Source: Hippophae tibetana
Taxonomy: Eukaryota; Streptophyta; Magnoliopsida; Rosales; Elaeagnaceae
Reading direction: 5' to 3'
Length of the DNA: 64,000 bases
Assembly (NCBI GenBank): GCA_037013495.1
Contig: CM072809.1
Coordinates: 6,905,001-6,969,000 of the forward strand
Numbering within the stretch: the stretch's first letter is position 1; each line of letters opens with the position of its first letter. Below, one piece after another: positions 12,376 through 26,905 of the stretch. The position numbers and the translations under genes are program-made. The notes beneath the pieces are model-generated. The model was given only the letters and a program-made list of their open reading frames with translations, had not been told where the DNA came from and did no database searches.

Positions 12376-15300
12376 TAGGTAATAAAATTAAAATTAAAAT
12401 CTTTCATATATAATCGAATTAATTGTAATATAATATTTAATCTTTTAAATAATTTATATGTATATACTTAATATATATATAAAAGATTAATGCCTATAAA
12501 TTATTAGGAAAATTTTATACTCAAATATCATTTCATTTAAGGATAATAAAAACCAATAAGATGGAAATTCTTTTAGAAAAAATTTATAACATTGAGATAA
12601 AAATATAAAAATTTATGCAATATTTTGTAGTCATAAATAGTATTTTATAAGTTATATTTACAAGCGGGTAGACGTTAAAAGAAAAGAAAAATGTAGACGT
12701 CAAACATAATTTTCGGACTATTTGAATATGTAAAGAATTTATTTATTTATTTATATTTAAGACCATAAGAATTAGATTGCGTTACAACATTTATTTATTT
12801 GTTATTATTATCGAAAGATTTGAATGCTCTTGATTTATGACGTCATGCCATGTTAGGCCATTGATAAATCTGTAACTTCCATCCCCACCAAGCTAGAGTC
12901 ACGCAATATACGTGATAAAAAAGAAGATAGAATGTCATATGTAAGGATCAGATTAGACTTGGCGAAGCGTAACTAACACATTCCCAGGAAACCGTCAAAG
13001 CTCAAAAAAATTCAAAAAAATTATTTCGTGTTATTACTATAATAAATATTTTAATTAATTAAAGATTAAAAAATAAATTTTATTATATTAATTATAATTA
13101 TATAATAACTTATATCACAAACAAAATGCTGAAAGATATTAACGGTTGCTAAAGTTACGCTGACTGCCGACCTGCTATTTAGCCCTCTTACCTTAACAGC
13201 CACGTGTCCTTCTTGCAAGTTTCGTCACTTGCTATAAATGATTCCTTATTCACGAATATACTTAGAGCTAGTGCGTATACTGTTGGAAAAAATACTAAAA
13301 AAAATTAGTGCTTTCAAAGTACTAGTATTTTTATTTTTATTCGGTATATTTAAATTATTAGTATTTTTTTAGTTAATTTTAATAATAATATTTATTTAAA
13401 AATATCATTAATATTAAAATTGATTAAAATATATATATTATTAATTTAAATAAAGATAATTCAAAGATACTAATTGAAAATATAAATATAAATAATACCA
13501 AAACAAAAATATAGTAATTAAAGATATCAACCCAAAAAAAATGATAATTTAAATATGGTACTTTTCATGGAATTATGTTTTAATTTTGTATTTATTAAAT
13601 GAGATAATATAAGTCTAAAAAAATAAAAATAAAACATCACTCATTCTTATCTATATAAAATAAATTTTTACAATTTTTTTTTAAATATAATAGATATCTT
13701 ATTTAATATATATATCTAAATTACATATTTATTAAAACTAATAGATTTAGAACGACACTACATTCATAATTGAATATGTATTCTTATTTTATTTTTTTAA
13801 ATTTTTTTAGGAAAATTATAACTCTTTTGAAATATATATTCTCTCGAGAAAAGATATAATGTCAACGCAACGGGATTGAGGGCACACTCCCCATATCGGA
13901 ATAGACGTTCTCTTAGTTTTTATTTAAAATCATTCTGAAAATTGCAAATGAAAAACAATATATGATAAATGAAGATTGAAGTACTATTTTGAATTTATTA
14001 ATTTTATTATGTAAGCAAAGTACAAAAAATATACTACAATGATAAATATATAATATCTTCGTATTGAATAATTTTGAAAGTTTTTTCTTACAGACTACTT
14101 AAAAATAATAATATTAAATTATAAAATAATAACATTTTTATATATTTATTAATATCAATTCAAGTTTCAACGTAATTAAGTTTATAAAAAATTAAAAAAT
14201 ATATAAATAAATTTATATATTCACTAAATAAGGTATATAATTTTAAAAAAAACTTGATAAAAATGCAATCTGTGCCCCCAAGATCATTTTGTTTTCATAT
14301 TTTTGTCTAAAACCAAAAAATCTATTAAGGAATTTGCTTAATGAGAAAAAATTGGTAATTTTATTACTTGTTAGTTACTAAAATAAACAAAATTTATTAA
14401 ATAAAATATAACAGATGATATATTTTTTTAATATTATGTTCGTATTTATAATTATGTTTTTTTTTTCAAAAAAACTTGAGAGAAGTGTTGATACAGTTTC
14501 GACAGGACTCGATGTCATAGTTTAAATTATATATTAATAACTACACTATAACTGTTATCAAATCTTAAAACTTTTACCATCCACACGTTCAAAAAAAAAA
14601 ATTTATGTAATGAAACTAATCTTAATAAATTAAGTTTGAATGACCCTACAAAAAATGCTAGAGTAGGCAACAACGTAATTCCGTTTCAGGTCAGTAACTG
14701 TTAAGATTTAAGAATAAAATAGGTGAGATCCACGTGGATTGACGACGACGATGTGGTAATGTCACGACAGGTAAGATTAACAGAAAAAAACAAAGTTAAC
14801 AACAAAAGGTTATAATAAATAAATTAAATTATCGACATAATTGTTAGGGTAGGTTTGTTTATGGAAGATTCAGAGCAGGAATATGGTCTGTGGGTTAGGG
14901 CACCGACGGGAGAAATTAGGGGATTAACTAAAGTGGTGTGAGTACGGGAAGCAGATTAAAGTAGGATCATTGACTAGGATTTAATTGTAAGCCCACAAGG
15001 GGACAACTTCCGGACCCACACTTAGTTGGATTTGTGTACTGTGAGATCCTACTTCTGTACATACCACTGTGTTACAATTTTTTTTATTAATTATCATATC
15101 TTACTTACACTATTAAAATCACGTATTTGTAATAATTAACAAATTATTTAACATATCTTTAGTAAAAATATAGTCTATATGAAGAAATATCGTGAATTTG
15201 TGATACACTATTAGATTAATTAAATATAATTAATTTATATAAAAATAAATTTAATAATAAATATTTTAAAATATGTAATTTTTATATTTTTATTAGGAGT

Positions 15301-16824
15301 AATTAGCTAAGTATGTTGGTAGAAGTAATTTTTTTATTTAAAAAAAGAATAAAAATCTACTTGTACAAATACACTTTGAAATCATTTTTAAAAGTATCTT
15401 TAAATTTTATTATTTTATTCTTAAATGTGCTTTTTTTTATTTTAATAAATTATAGAAATACTTTTAATAAAATTTAAAACTGATAAATATTATATAAAAT
15501 GTTACCTCATCTCTTCCTAAAGGTAATTTCAAGTTTCAACCACAAATTATTCTTAAAATTTGATTGAATGTAAATTGTCGTTCCATCTTTCTTTTGAACT
15601 GCAACTTTCTTTCCTTTTTGACTTTGTGATTCTATGATCTGATGTTCCATGGGTGTGTTCATATTATTATTTTTAAACTTATTATGATACAAATTTTTAA
15701 ATGATACTTTAAAATTATCTAAATTATTCAAAAATATACTTATTTAGTAAAAAAAATTAAAATAATATTTTAATCATTTTATTTATTTTTTATTTTACTT
15801 TTTTTTTCTTGCTTTCTTGCTTTTTCTTAATGAGTTTAGAGTTTAAAGTTTATAATTTTTTAAGATTTAGTGTTTAATGGGTTTAAAATTATGATATAAG
15901 GTTTTGTGATTTAATATTTAGATTTAAAGTTTGAGATTTACAATTTAATATTTAGTATTTGATAGAAATATAAATAATAAATAATTTTATGTAAATAGAT
16001 ACAAGTGAAAGAAATAAATAAAAAAACTAATAAAAAATAAAAATGATTAAATTTTCTTCATTATTTCTCATAGAAATTATTTCTAATTAGATGAATATAT
16101 TTTTTTAAATATGGATATTTTTTAAATATAATTAAAAACTTGGACAATATTAAAACAATAAATGTTACACGGCGTATATGAACGAAAGTAATAAGATGAG
16201 TAAAGTATTTCATATGATTAATTAAGAGTGATTAAATAATTAGATTAATTTATTTAAATACAAAAATTTGATGTGATTTGTCGAATTTGGATTAGATTTG
16301 ATTTAAATATTTTATAATCGAATCAGATTTGGATTCAAACTTTTACAATTCGTTTGGATTTATATATAATTTAAATTGACATATTTATAATCTATTGTAA
16401 TATGATCCATACTAAATTATTATTAAAATTATAAATAAATATAAATATATATTATTTTTATAATGTAATATATTTAAATATTATATTAATCAAATTAGAG
16501 TATTAAATTAATAGATATCATTTTTTAAATATTTAAGTTAAAATTAATAATTATTAACTTTTTGTAAATTTTTAAGAAACTATAAACCTTCACATAAGAA
16601 TTGTTTAACCATTCGTATTATAATTCATAATACAAACTCAATAAGACATATTATTTTAAAATATGATTAATTATTAGTTTTTTTATGTTAATAATATAAT
16701 AATTTATTATTATTATAAATTAAGGGATTTTTGATTGAAAAATAGGAATATAAACAAATACAATATAAGAATTAATACCCTCCTCCCTCCTTGTCCCTAG
16801 CTCCCCATGATGTTTTTGTACCAG

Positions 16825-16900
16825 ACGATATTATTGGTATATAATAAATAAATAAACGATATTATTGGTATATAATAAATAAATAAACGATATTATTGGT
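16825..16900. repeat. 31-bp tandem repeat, about 2.5 copies
   Basis: ACGATATTATTGGTATATAA followed by ATAAATAAATA recurs at 16825, 16856 and 16887. The first two units are identical and the third is cut short after ACGATATTATTGGT. The exact 31-bp spacing points to recent slippage or unequal exchange. Confidence 0.95.
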
Positions 16901-18406
16901 AAAAAGGATAATTAGAATATTGAGATTCCGTCGTGCTATTTATGCTTAAAAGGAAGATACTCTGCTAACTTAGTTACATACCATGAAAAACTATGATTTT
17001 CAAGACCTGCTTTATATTATTATTTGATTGAAATTATTAAAATTTAAAGAGTAAATAAAAAAAAGTGAAAATAAACAAAAACAAAAAGAGAGATTATAAT
17101 AGAATAATCACACGAAATTCTAATTTATTGATTTTCTTATAATATTAAAAAATATATATTTATTTATATTATAAAAAAAATAAACATATTTTTTATAATA
17201 GAACTAAAAATAAAAATACATGTATAAAAAAAATTATGACATCCAAATTAATTTTTGAAAAATAAATTTATATGACCCCTCCCCTGTTGTTGTTTTTATT
17301 CTAAATTTAACACACCACTTGTAATTTATATGATATTCCCGTTATAGCCCTACTGTATACAAACATACTAGTTTAACTGAAACAACAAGATCTAATGCAG
17401 GATTTCTTGTGAACAGTAAGTTGAGTTTTGTCTTCGTACGTAGTTGAAAAAAAAGTGACCACATATTCAGAGATGGCTAAATATATTAGATCTCTATTGC
17501 TCTGTGAATTTATTTGATCTAGAGCCTTTCGACACGGCATTATTAGCATCGAGTTATTACTAACATCGACAGGGTGGTAACAAGATTCCAAATCTATGAG
17601 TTTTAAGAACTTCGTGGCTTAATCAATACTCACCTAATTGGCAACTAATGGATGAAAAATAAATATCTTATGGGTTAGAATAGTGTTTGATTTGAAGATG
17701 ATAGTTTAGTGGATGTGAGATTATTATATTAAATAAAGGATTAAATATTTAACGATAAAGAATAATTGTCATTATCCTAATAAAACATGCATGGGCTAGT
17801 TAAAATGGTGGTAAACAAGTAGGAGTCTAATTGAGTGATTATTTATTTACCTAGGTCTAATGGCTAAGCAATACTTGTGTCCGACTCTAAAGAAGTGAAA
17901 TTATGAATAATTTAGGTGATGTCTTCTAGGTATAATGAGATGCATTTTTATAGAGTAGTTAAACAATTATCCGGGTTGATGAGTTAAAATAAAGTTAATA
18001 TATACAAATAAAAATATCAAATATAAATTATACAATTATTATTCATTATAAAAATATATTGATATTTATTAGTATAAAAAGAGAAAAAAAAAAATTAAGC
18101 TTAAAAAAACCAAAAGAAAATATACGTATAAAGGAAGAAAATAAAAGAAAACGATCGGAATAAGAAGAAGACGATGGAGGACCAATAAAGAATTTTTTTT
18201 TGGGGGGGCTTTTATATACAAAGTTTTCTTAAAAAATAAAAATGTAACGTTCGTTGGGAAAAAAACAATTATGATATAATATTCTCAGAAAATAAATATT
18301 ATAATGTATATCAAATTAAATTTTTAACTTGTGAAAAAAAAACAAGCATTAAAACTTTTTTTTTCTAAATCATATTTATACCATCTAATAATATAGAGAA
18401 AAATAT

Positions 18407-18968
18407 CATAAAAATCTCTTAAATTAGGTTATTTATATTATTTAGTTCTTTAAATTAAAAATAGTGTCATTTAGTCCATTAATTTTGTAAAAATTATCAA
18501 TTAAAGACAAATTATATTATTTATATAATTTTATTTTATTTTTTTTGTCAATTGATTAAATGCGATTAAAATACGATTATTTAATAACGATAAAATCACA
18601 ATTAATATGAAAAATTAATAAAATATTTGTTTTAAATATTTTTTAATTTCTACACATTTTATTTTAATGTTTTATTAATTTTATTTTTTTTATTACAAAT
18701 TAAATTATATATTTAAATAACTTTTTGTTTAAATTTTATTATTGTTTGTTTTTTCTTAAACTATTTCATATTTATCATTATTAAATATACGTATTTTAAT
18801 AATATTTTAATTAATTAACAAAAAATAATAAAAATTTAAATAAAAATTATTAAAATAATATAATATATTCATAATGTGTTATTTTTACAAAACTAATAAA
18901 CTTAATTATATAGTTTATAATTTAAGTAACTAAATAATACAAATATTTTAATATAAGTGATTTATATG
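18407..18968. mobile_element. foldback MITE-like element with about 50-bp terminal inverted repeats
   Basis: The left end (CATAAAAATCTCTTAAATTA, then ..ATTATTTAGTTCTTTAAATT) pairs with the reverse complement of the right end (CATATAAATCACTTATATTA, then ..ATTATTTAGTTACTTAAATT) over roughly 50 bp at about 75% identity by eye. Long inverted repeats and the absence of any coding frame suggest a non-autonomous Mutator-like MITE. I could not find a clean target-site duplication, so the ends may be off by several bases. Confidence 0.55.
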
Positions 18969-20815
18969 TCACCTTATCCTATATTATAATATTAGCTATT
19001 TATTTCCATAAACTTAACCTTTTCATCATTATAAGGATTTTTCGATTTCATTTTTCTCTCAAACAATCCCTAGCCTGTTCTCTAGTAGTTCTATCTCCAT
19101 GTAAGTTTTTTTCTTTTTTAAAATAAGTTTCTATTTTTTATTTTTTCTCATCCAAATCTAATTCTAGAGCTACATATGTTCACAAATTTAGAGTAATTTT
19201 TTGACATATTTTTATTGTTATTTATGAATGTTTTTTTCTTTTATATAATCTTAAATATAAATCTATTAATTTATTCATTATAGATAATGATACTTTGAAA
19301 TTCATGCTTATATAATCAAAGAAATTTTGCAGTCGTTAATACACTTCTTTCACCTATTCAAGTAAACAAAAAGCCAATAAATATTACTAGTACGTTAACA
19401 TGGTTGTATTGTAGTGTGCGTATTCATTATCATGTAATTAAAAAAAAATTATGAATAATTTATATTTCATTAATAAATGTCAAAGATATCATTTAGATTA
19501 AAACTTATCCATCTATGTATATATCAATAATAAACTTTGACAAATCAAAACCAAAGTCTTTAGTTAGTACGTTAAAAAAAACATGATCTTTTATTATTTG
19601 TTCTGTGTTAAGATTTTTCAACAGAATATTTGATTGTTTTAATTTACATATTGAATATTTTTCAAAAACAATTAAGTATTGATACCATATTAACACCTCC
19701 AGAGTTTTGGATCCAATAAATTTAAATAAAAAATATACATAAAATATAATAAGATATTTTAGATTAATTTTTTTTATATCTCGAATTTTAGAATGTATTT
19801 TTTTATTTATAAAAAAGAAAACATTTTGATCCTTTCTTTTTTATTGTCATAATGGTTTATATTCTTTTATGTTATTTATTAAAAAGTATTAATAACATAT
19901 AAATTTATTTTTATATTCTTATATCACACATGTTATATATATTTTGAAAATTTGAAAATCGATAAAAGAAATTAATTTTTTTAACCTAATATAAAATATA
20001 AATATATATATAAATTTATACTTCTTTAATATTTTTCTTATTTTATCTGACAAAGATCTCCGAACTAGCTAATAGACAATACAGGTGGGATCCATTCACT
20101 TGGTTCTTCAACGCCCACCACAAATCCTTTGGGTGTGCAGTCTACCAGCGACTTCCTGATTTTTTTAATTTATTTATCGCAAATTAATTCTATTTAAAAA
20201 TAAATGTTATTATTTTATTAATAATCATCTAATACATCAATTATAATTATAATAAAAATTGGGTCAAAATAATACTTAATTGATAAAATTTAATTTTTTA
20301 AAGAAAATAACAAAAAACAATACATTTAAAATATGTAATCATAAAAATAACATCATTTTTTATTCATCTCATATATTTACGATATAAACAAATATAACAC
20401 ATTATTTTATTTTGAATATCGTTTAATTTTTTGTCGTTTAAATTAAATTATAATAATTTAGATTTATTTAATATTGAATACTTTTTAATTATTTTTTTTT
20501 ATATATTATTGATATATTATTTTTATTGTTATAAATTTTATTGTTTTATTATTTTTTTACATTTTTTTCAAATATAATAAGATATAAACTTGATTAAAAA
20601 TAAAAAAGACTAAATTTAGAGTGATCATGTTTTATTTTTTAAGGGTATTTTAAAATAATCTTTTATTTATTTATTTCATTTTCTTAAGCCACGATAAATA
20701 ATAAATAAAATTAACTAAAATTTTGTTTGATAATAATTATGATTTATAATTTTTGTAAATAATACATAAATAAATAAGTTATAAATAAAATTATTTTATT
20801 AAAAATTAAAAAAAT

Positions 20816-20818
<3 letters not shown>

Positions 20819-20846
<28 letters not shown>
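20819..20846. repeat. (TA)n microsatellite
   Basis: An uninterrupted run of about 13-14 TA dinucleotides lies within AT-rich DNA. Similar runs occur near 41549-41575 and 61371-61402. Confidence 0.9.
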
Positions 20847-20851
<5 letters not shown>

Positions 20852-23800
20852 TAGTAAAATTTAAACAAAATTTAAATAATATATAATTTAAATATAGTAA
20901 ACAATCTTAAGTTAATTTCCCCGCCCCTCATTTTTTGGCCAGACAAATACAATTTTTTTTAAACAAATATTTTGGGACAAATATTATTTATAATATATAA
21001 TATTTATCTATGTGTTATACTTATTCTATTACTTCATTTTTACATCTCTTTATTATTTTTCTTCATCATTTTTTAATTTTACTTTTATTCCTTCTGTATA
21101 AATTATTACTTCAACTATGTCACTATTTTCTCTGTTTCTCTATCATATTGCTTTTAATTCCCTACATCTATGTCATCTTTGTCATTTATCATTTCTTAAT
21201 TTTCTTTATTTTATATTTATATTTCACTTTTACTGTATATATTACTTTATATATATATATTTATAATTTTATAAATAAATAAATTATTTTATTTTTAAAA
21301 TTATTTAATCACTATAATTAATGAAATTATAAGTATGAATGTAAATTAATATATTTCTATCATTTATTTATTGAATATCTTTTTTATAATCTAAAACTTT
21401 ATTTGATGATTTTTAAAACTTAAGTTACTATTTGTGTATTTAATAAACAAATTAAATGAAATATTATAGAATCTTAAATGACCACTCCAGTATTCTGAAT
21501 TGAAAACTCAACTGTGAATATTACTGACCTTACTTTGGATGGTTTTATTGTGAATCAAATGATGAGGTCTTATGTTGCTCATAGGGTAACTTCAATGTTA
21601 TCAATTTCTGTTCCTATGAACCATGTTGTGACAAAGAACCGAAGAAGTTTAATGACTTAAACTTTAAGAGATGGAGGAATAAGATGATGTTCTATCTTAT
21701 CACCTTGAATTTGGCAAGATTCTTGACTAAAAAAGCTTTCGATCAACCTGAGGGTGAATAAGATTTTAAGTCTAATAGTGCTATTGAAGCATGAAAGCAT
21801 TATGATTATCTATATCGGAACCATGATTTGAATATTCTAAACAATTTCTTTTATAATGAGTACAATAAGGAAAATAAGACTAAAGACATGTGAGAATAAT
21901 TATATCGGAAGTATGCAACTAAAAATGCCGATGCTAAGAAATTTTTTGTTGGTCGCTTTCTTGATTATAAGATGGTGGATTCTAAATCTGTGTGTAGTCC
22001 AGTATGTGAAATTTAAGATATCATAACATATATGTATGATGAAGGGATGATACTTAGCGAAACCTTCCAAGTTACAGCTATTAATGAAAAGTTTCCTTAT
22101 TCATGGATAAGGTTCAAGACATACCTTATGCACAAGCAAATGAGAAATGTCTTTGAAAGACTTGCTGATATGGTTTAAAATAGAAGAAGACAACAAAGTT
22201 TCTTCTAAAAGAGGGTATATTCTATTAGTACCCAAGACTAATGTGATGAAGCATGGTCAAAGTTTCAAGCACAATAAAAATAAAGGCAAGGGGCAAGCTG
22301 AGTAAATGGTCTAAATTGGAACCTAGAGAAGTAACTTGTAAGAAGTCAAGCTTTAACTGTTAGAGGATAAGGCATAAAGCCCCAAACTACAAGTTTCCTA
22401 ACAAAAAAACAAAGCTGAGTAGAAAAGAAGATAAAAGGAAGGAAAAGAAAAGAAAGACAAGTGAGAAGAGAAGAAATTGAAATAGGAACCATAAGGCAAA
22501 CATGGCTAATGACATAATTCATGATATCTCTCATATTAATTTGTGTGAAGTTATTTCTGAGGTGAACTGGGTGGTATCAAACCCAAAGAAGTGTTGGATT
22601 GATACTAGTGCAACAAGGCACGTATGCTTAAATAAGAAACTATTCACTACTTTTGAATCATTGAAAGAAGAAGATGAGCTATTCATGGGAAATTTTACCA
22701 CATCATCCATTCAAGGGCAAGGTAGGTCAAACTGAAGATGACCTATGGGAATAAGCTTACATTAAAAAATGTACTATATGTGCCACACATCCGCAAAAAT
22801 CTTGTTTCTCGTTCATTGCTAAACAAGCATGGCTTTTCAGATAATGTTTGAATCTAATAAGGTCGTTGTGACAAAAAATGGAATGTTTGTAGGAAAATGG
22901 TACATATCTGATAGACTATTTAAACTCAATATAATGACTATAAAAGCTAAGAATATTAATAAGATTAATTATTCTACTTATTTACTTGATTCTGCTAACT
23001 TATGACATGGTATACTAGGTCATGTTAATTACAATATATTGCGTAGACTAATTAATATGGAACATATGTCTACATTCCAAATAGATTCAAAGCATAAGTA
23101 TGAGACTTGTGTATAGGCAAAAATGACTAGGTCTTCGTTTCATTCGATTCAAAGGAATACTAAACCCTTGACTTAATCCAGAGTGATCTATGTGATTTGA
23201 AATTTCTTCAAACAAGGGGTGGGAATAAATATTTTATTACTTTTGTTAATGATAGCACGAAATATTGGTATATGTATTTAATTAAAAGTAAAGATAAAGT
23301 TATAAAGAAATTTATTCTTTATAAAATAGAAGTTAAGAATCAACTCAACAAGAAGAACAAAGTATTGCGTAATGTTCATGGTGGTGAATATGAAGTATCG
23401 TTTGGTGAATTCTGTGCATAACATGGAGTTATCCATAAAACCACAACGCCTTATTCACCTCAGTAAAATGGAGTTGCTGAACGTAAAAATCGTACTTTGA
23501 AATAAATGATGAATGCAATGCTATTAAGTTTTGGGTTGTCACAAAACTTATTGGGGGAAGTTGTTTTGTCAGCTAACTACATTTTAAATAAGGTACCCCG
23601 AAAAAAGACACATAAGAACCGTATGAATTATTTTAAAAAATGGTACCTTCCTATAAATATTTAAAAGTGTGGAGGTGTCTTGCTAAAGTAGTCATACCTA
23701 TATCTAAAAAAGGTGAAGATAGGTCAAAAAGTGATAAATTGCATCTTCATTGGATATACACATAATAGTAGTACTTATCGGTTTCTTATGTATAAGTCAA

Positions 23801-25202
23801 AGATCCAAAACATACACAAGAACATGATAATGGAATTAAGAAATGCATTATTATTTGAACATGTATTTCCAAGTAAATCTTAAGGAGAATCAAATTCGTC
23901 TAAATGAACGTATGGGACTACGAATGAAGATATTCAAATCAAATAACCTAAACAAGAGGTTGAGGATAAAGTTAAGGTTTAACCCAGACGTAGAATGAGA
24001 ACTAGGAAAGAACTGTCTTATGGTCCATATTTTTTTGACATACTTGCTAGAAAGTGAATCTCAAACCTATGAAGAGGTTGTAAATTCTTTTGAAGGTCCT
24101 AAATGGCAAGAAACTGTTAATAGTGAAATTGAGTCTATTATGCAAAAACACACTTAGAAACTAGTTGATTTACCTCAAAGTAGTAAAACATTAGGGTCTA
24201 AGTGGATTTTCACAAGAAAACATAAATCAAATGGATTAATTGAAAAGTACAAGGCCAGACTTGTAATTAAGGGATACAAATAATGATATGACCTTGATTA
24301 CTTTGATATTTATTCTCCTATGGTAAGAATAACATCTATAAGGATGATAATTGCTATCGTCACTCTGTGAAATCTTGAAATACATCAAATGGATGTAAAT
24401 ATAGCCTTTCTAAATGGAAAGTTAGATGAAAAAATATACATGGACCAACCCAAGGGTTTTTCATGCCTAGGACAAGAAGGAAAAAGTTTGTAAATTGATA
24501 AAGTTTTTATATGGCTTGAAACAAGCACCAAAACAGTGGCATAAAAAGTTTGATAATGTCATGAGGACAAATGGTTTTAGAATTAATGAACGTGACAAAT
24601 ATGTATATGTTAGAGACAAAGAAGATGATTATGTTATCTTTTGTCTTTACGTTGATGATATGCTAATTGTGGATAGTAATGATCAAATGATTAATCTACT
24701 AAGACTATGTTGAATTCAATATTTGATATGAAATACATGTGAATCATTGATGTAATTCTAGGAATTAAGATATTAAGGATATGAAGCAGTCTCATTCTAA
24801 ATCAATGTTAGTATGTTGACAAAATTCTTAAGAAATTCAACAATAGTGATTCTGGAATTGTGAGAACATTAATTGATGTAAATCTACACCTATCTAAGAA
24901 TAAAAATGAGAGTGTATCTCAAAGAGAATATTCTAGAGTGATAGGAAGTCTTATATACTTAATGAGTTGTATGAGATCTGATATAGCTTACGTTGTAAGA
25001 AAACTAAGTAGATAAACTAGTAATCCAGGATTTGATTATTCGAAAGATATTACTAGACTACTTAGATACTTAAGATATACACATAGCTATTGATTGTACT
25101 ACATAAGATATCCAGCTTTACTAGAAAGATATGGTGATACAAATTGGATATCTGACACGAAATACTCAAAGTCTACCAGTGGATATGTATTCATATTAGG
25201 TG

Positions 25203-26628
25203 CATTACTACAAAAAAGAGCAATTAAGTCGGGATTTAAAGCCGGTTCTACTTGTTAACTGATGCTACTATTTTATTTTTCTTTAATTTTTTAAGTCTAT
25301 TGACATGTAGAATTGATGCTACATGTAGGATTTTAAATCGGTTCTACGTGTCAATCGACGTTACTATTTTTATTTTTCTTTAATTTTTTAAGTCAATTGA
25401 CACGTAGAATCGACACTACGTTCTATGTGTAGCATCAATCCTACATGTTAACCAACTTTACACACGTTTTTCTTTTCCTTTTCTCTTATTTCTCCCCCAT
25501 TTTCCAACTACTGTAACCCTAAACTGGTGACTTCCTCCTCCACTCTTTCTCATTTTTTGGCCACCTTTCACCACCAATTTTGGCACCGTTTAGTAGATTT
25601 TCTTCTTCTCCAATTTCTCTTCTATATCCCTTATTTTTTTTAGCATAATACTAAAAAAAATTCATACCTCTTTTCTCATTTACAAAACACCATCTTTTTT
25701 TTCTTTATTTTTTTCACTTCATTTACTTTTTTAAGTATTTCTATGAATTATTTTACACTTATTATTCATATTTTTTTATTTTTTTATTTTTTTATGTTAT
25801 TATTTATGTGTATAAATTTTTGTGTTATGTATGTTTTGTATTTTTATTTAAGCCTATAAGAGAATAAGATATTTTTATTCATTTATTTATTTTAATAATA
25901 TTATATATTCAGGTGTTTGATATATATTAATCTATTTTAAACAAATAATTTTTGAAAATTATTTACATGTACATGAAATATATGTATATATAATATAAGA
26001 TGTATTTTTATATGTATATAATGTATAATGGGTTTGTTAATATTTATTATTATATATAGGTATAAAATATGTATTCTTATTAATTATATGCATTTATATA
26101 TGTAAACTATTATATATTGTATATTGTTAATATTATATATTTTTTGTATTTGGTTTTTATGTATTTATTTTTATATGATATTTTAATAATTAGGGAATTC
26201 ATATATAATAATATTTGAAATATATTGGCTGGATATATATTTAATATGCTTAATGTTATTAATAAAAAATATACAAATATTAGATGTCAAAATGTATAAT
26301 TGAGGAGGACTATATTTCTGGAGTTGAAAGTTTCTTGAAATTTGCTTGTAAATATAGTAATAATGTAATTTAAGTTATATATATATAGTATGTAAATTAT
26401 TATTTTTGTAATAAATTTAATTCTTAAGTAATTAATTGATATTTAATTTTTCAATTATTTGTAATATTTAAATTTTTTTAAATACATTTTGGTTTTTTCT
26501 GCTATTATTTAATTGAATACAGGTTTTGAGGATAATAGAAAATAAGTAAAATGTGTAAAACAAAATACATAATTTTAAGTTGGTTCATCGCGTGAACTGA
26601 CTTTAATAATCTTTTTTGGCGTAAGGTG
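25203..26628 (+). mobile_element. non-autonomous CACTA (EnSpm) DNA transposon inserted in a copia fossil
   Basis: The left end reads CATTACTACAAAAAAGAGCA, one change from the usual CACTACTACAAAAAA type. The right end reads ..AATCTTTTTTGGCGTAAGGTG, roughly its inverted complement. GTG flanks both sides (25200-25202 and 26629-26631), matching the 3-bp duplication of the superfamily. Subterminal repeats of the motif AA(A/G)(T/C)CGGTTCTAC and its inverse fill 25230-25470, and a palindrome AGTTGGTTCA..TGAACTGACTT lies near 26578-26602, both typical of CACTA ends. A short transposase-like frame lies at about 26284-26373 (see its own entry). At 1,426 bp it is far too short to encode a full transposase. 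Confidence 0.85.
26284..26373 (+). pseudogene. N-terminal remnant of CACTA (TNP2-like) transposase
   Basis: An ATG at 26284 opens a 29-codon frame ending at TAA 26371-26373. It contains DYISGVESFLKFA, which follows the 'xYxxGVExFLxFA' pattern near the start of plant CACTA TNP2 proteins. The match is short, but its position inside an element with CACTA ends supports it. The rest of the transposase is missing, so this is a relic left by internal deletion. Confidence 0.6.
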
Positions 26629-26905
26629 GTGCAATTATTTCATTAAAATCCTCTAAACAAACATGCATTGCTAGATCTACAATGGAATTTGAGTTCAACG
26701 CTAAAGATTAACGTGGCAAATAATTTGAATGGCTACCAATTTTTAATCGCGTCTACTTGTCAATAAGTAAGGTAAATATACTTTCACAAATAAAGGTTCA
26801 AAGGGTAACACCTATCTATTCTATGCAAGTTTCAATCCATTGAACTCTATTTTTGTGTCAAAATTTGATTTAAATTCTATATCAATTTTTATTTATGTAG
26901 AGGAT

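Larger units (their letters stand above)
12376..21480. other. AT-rich intergenic DNA, no gene seen
   Basis: Nine kilobases contain no recognisable coding exon. Short frames, such as the minus-strand one at 15507-15731, match nothing I know and lack linked splice structure. The stretch holds a 31-bp tandem repeat at 16825-16900, a foldback element at about 18407-18968 and a TA microsatellite near 20820-20846. Confidence 0.65.
21480..26905 (+). mobile_element. Ty1/copia retrotransposon fossil, split by a CACTA element
   Basis: The plus strand shows decayed copia-type pol regions in the canonical order. There is a gag-like region at about 21480-22480, a protease/GAG-pre-integrase region near 22570-23120, an integrase core near 23190-23540, and a reverse transcriptase region near 24080-24720 with the YVDDM motif and a 'YGLKQAPKQW'-type block. 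An RNase H region begins near 24900, is interrupted at 25203-26628 by the CACTA insertion, and continues to about 26720. Integrase before reverse transcriptase separates it from Ty3/gypsy. A possible 3' LTR start (TGTTGAAATTTT) lies near 26905; no 5' LTR or primer-binding site could be recognised. The copy is broken at many places and old. Confidence 0.85.

Noticed and set aside
16825-16900. Possible CRISPR-like repeat spacing
   Set aside because: The 31-bp units are directly adjacent with no unique spacers, and the sequence is plant nuclear DNA; it is a simple tandem repeat.
21010-21282. 90-codon frame rich in Leu, Ile, Phe and Tyr
   Set aside because: The apparent membrane protein is a by-product of T-rich DNA; such frames appear in random sequence of this composition.
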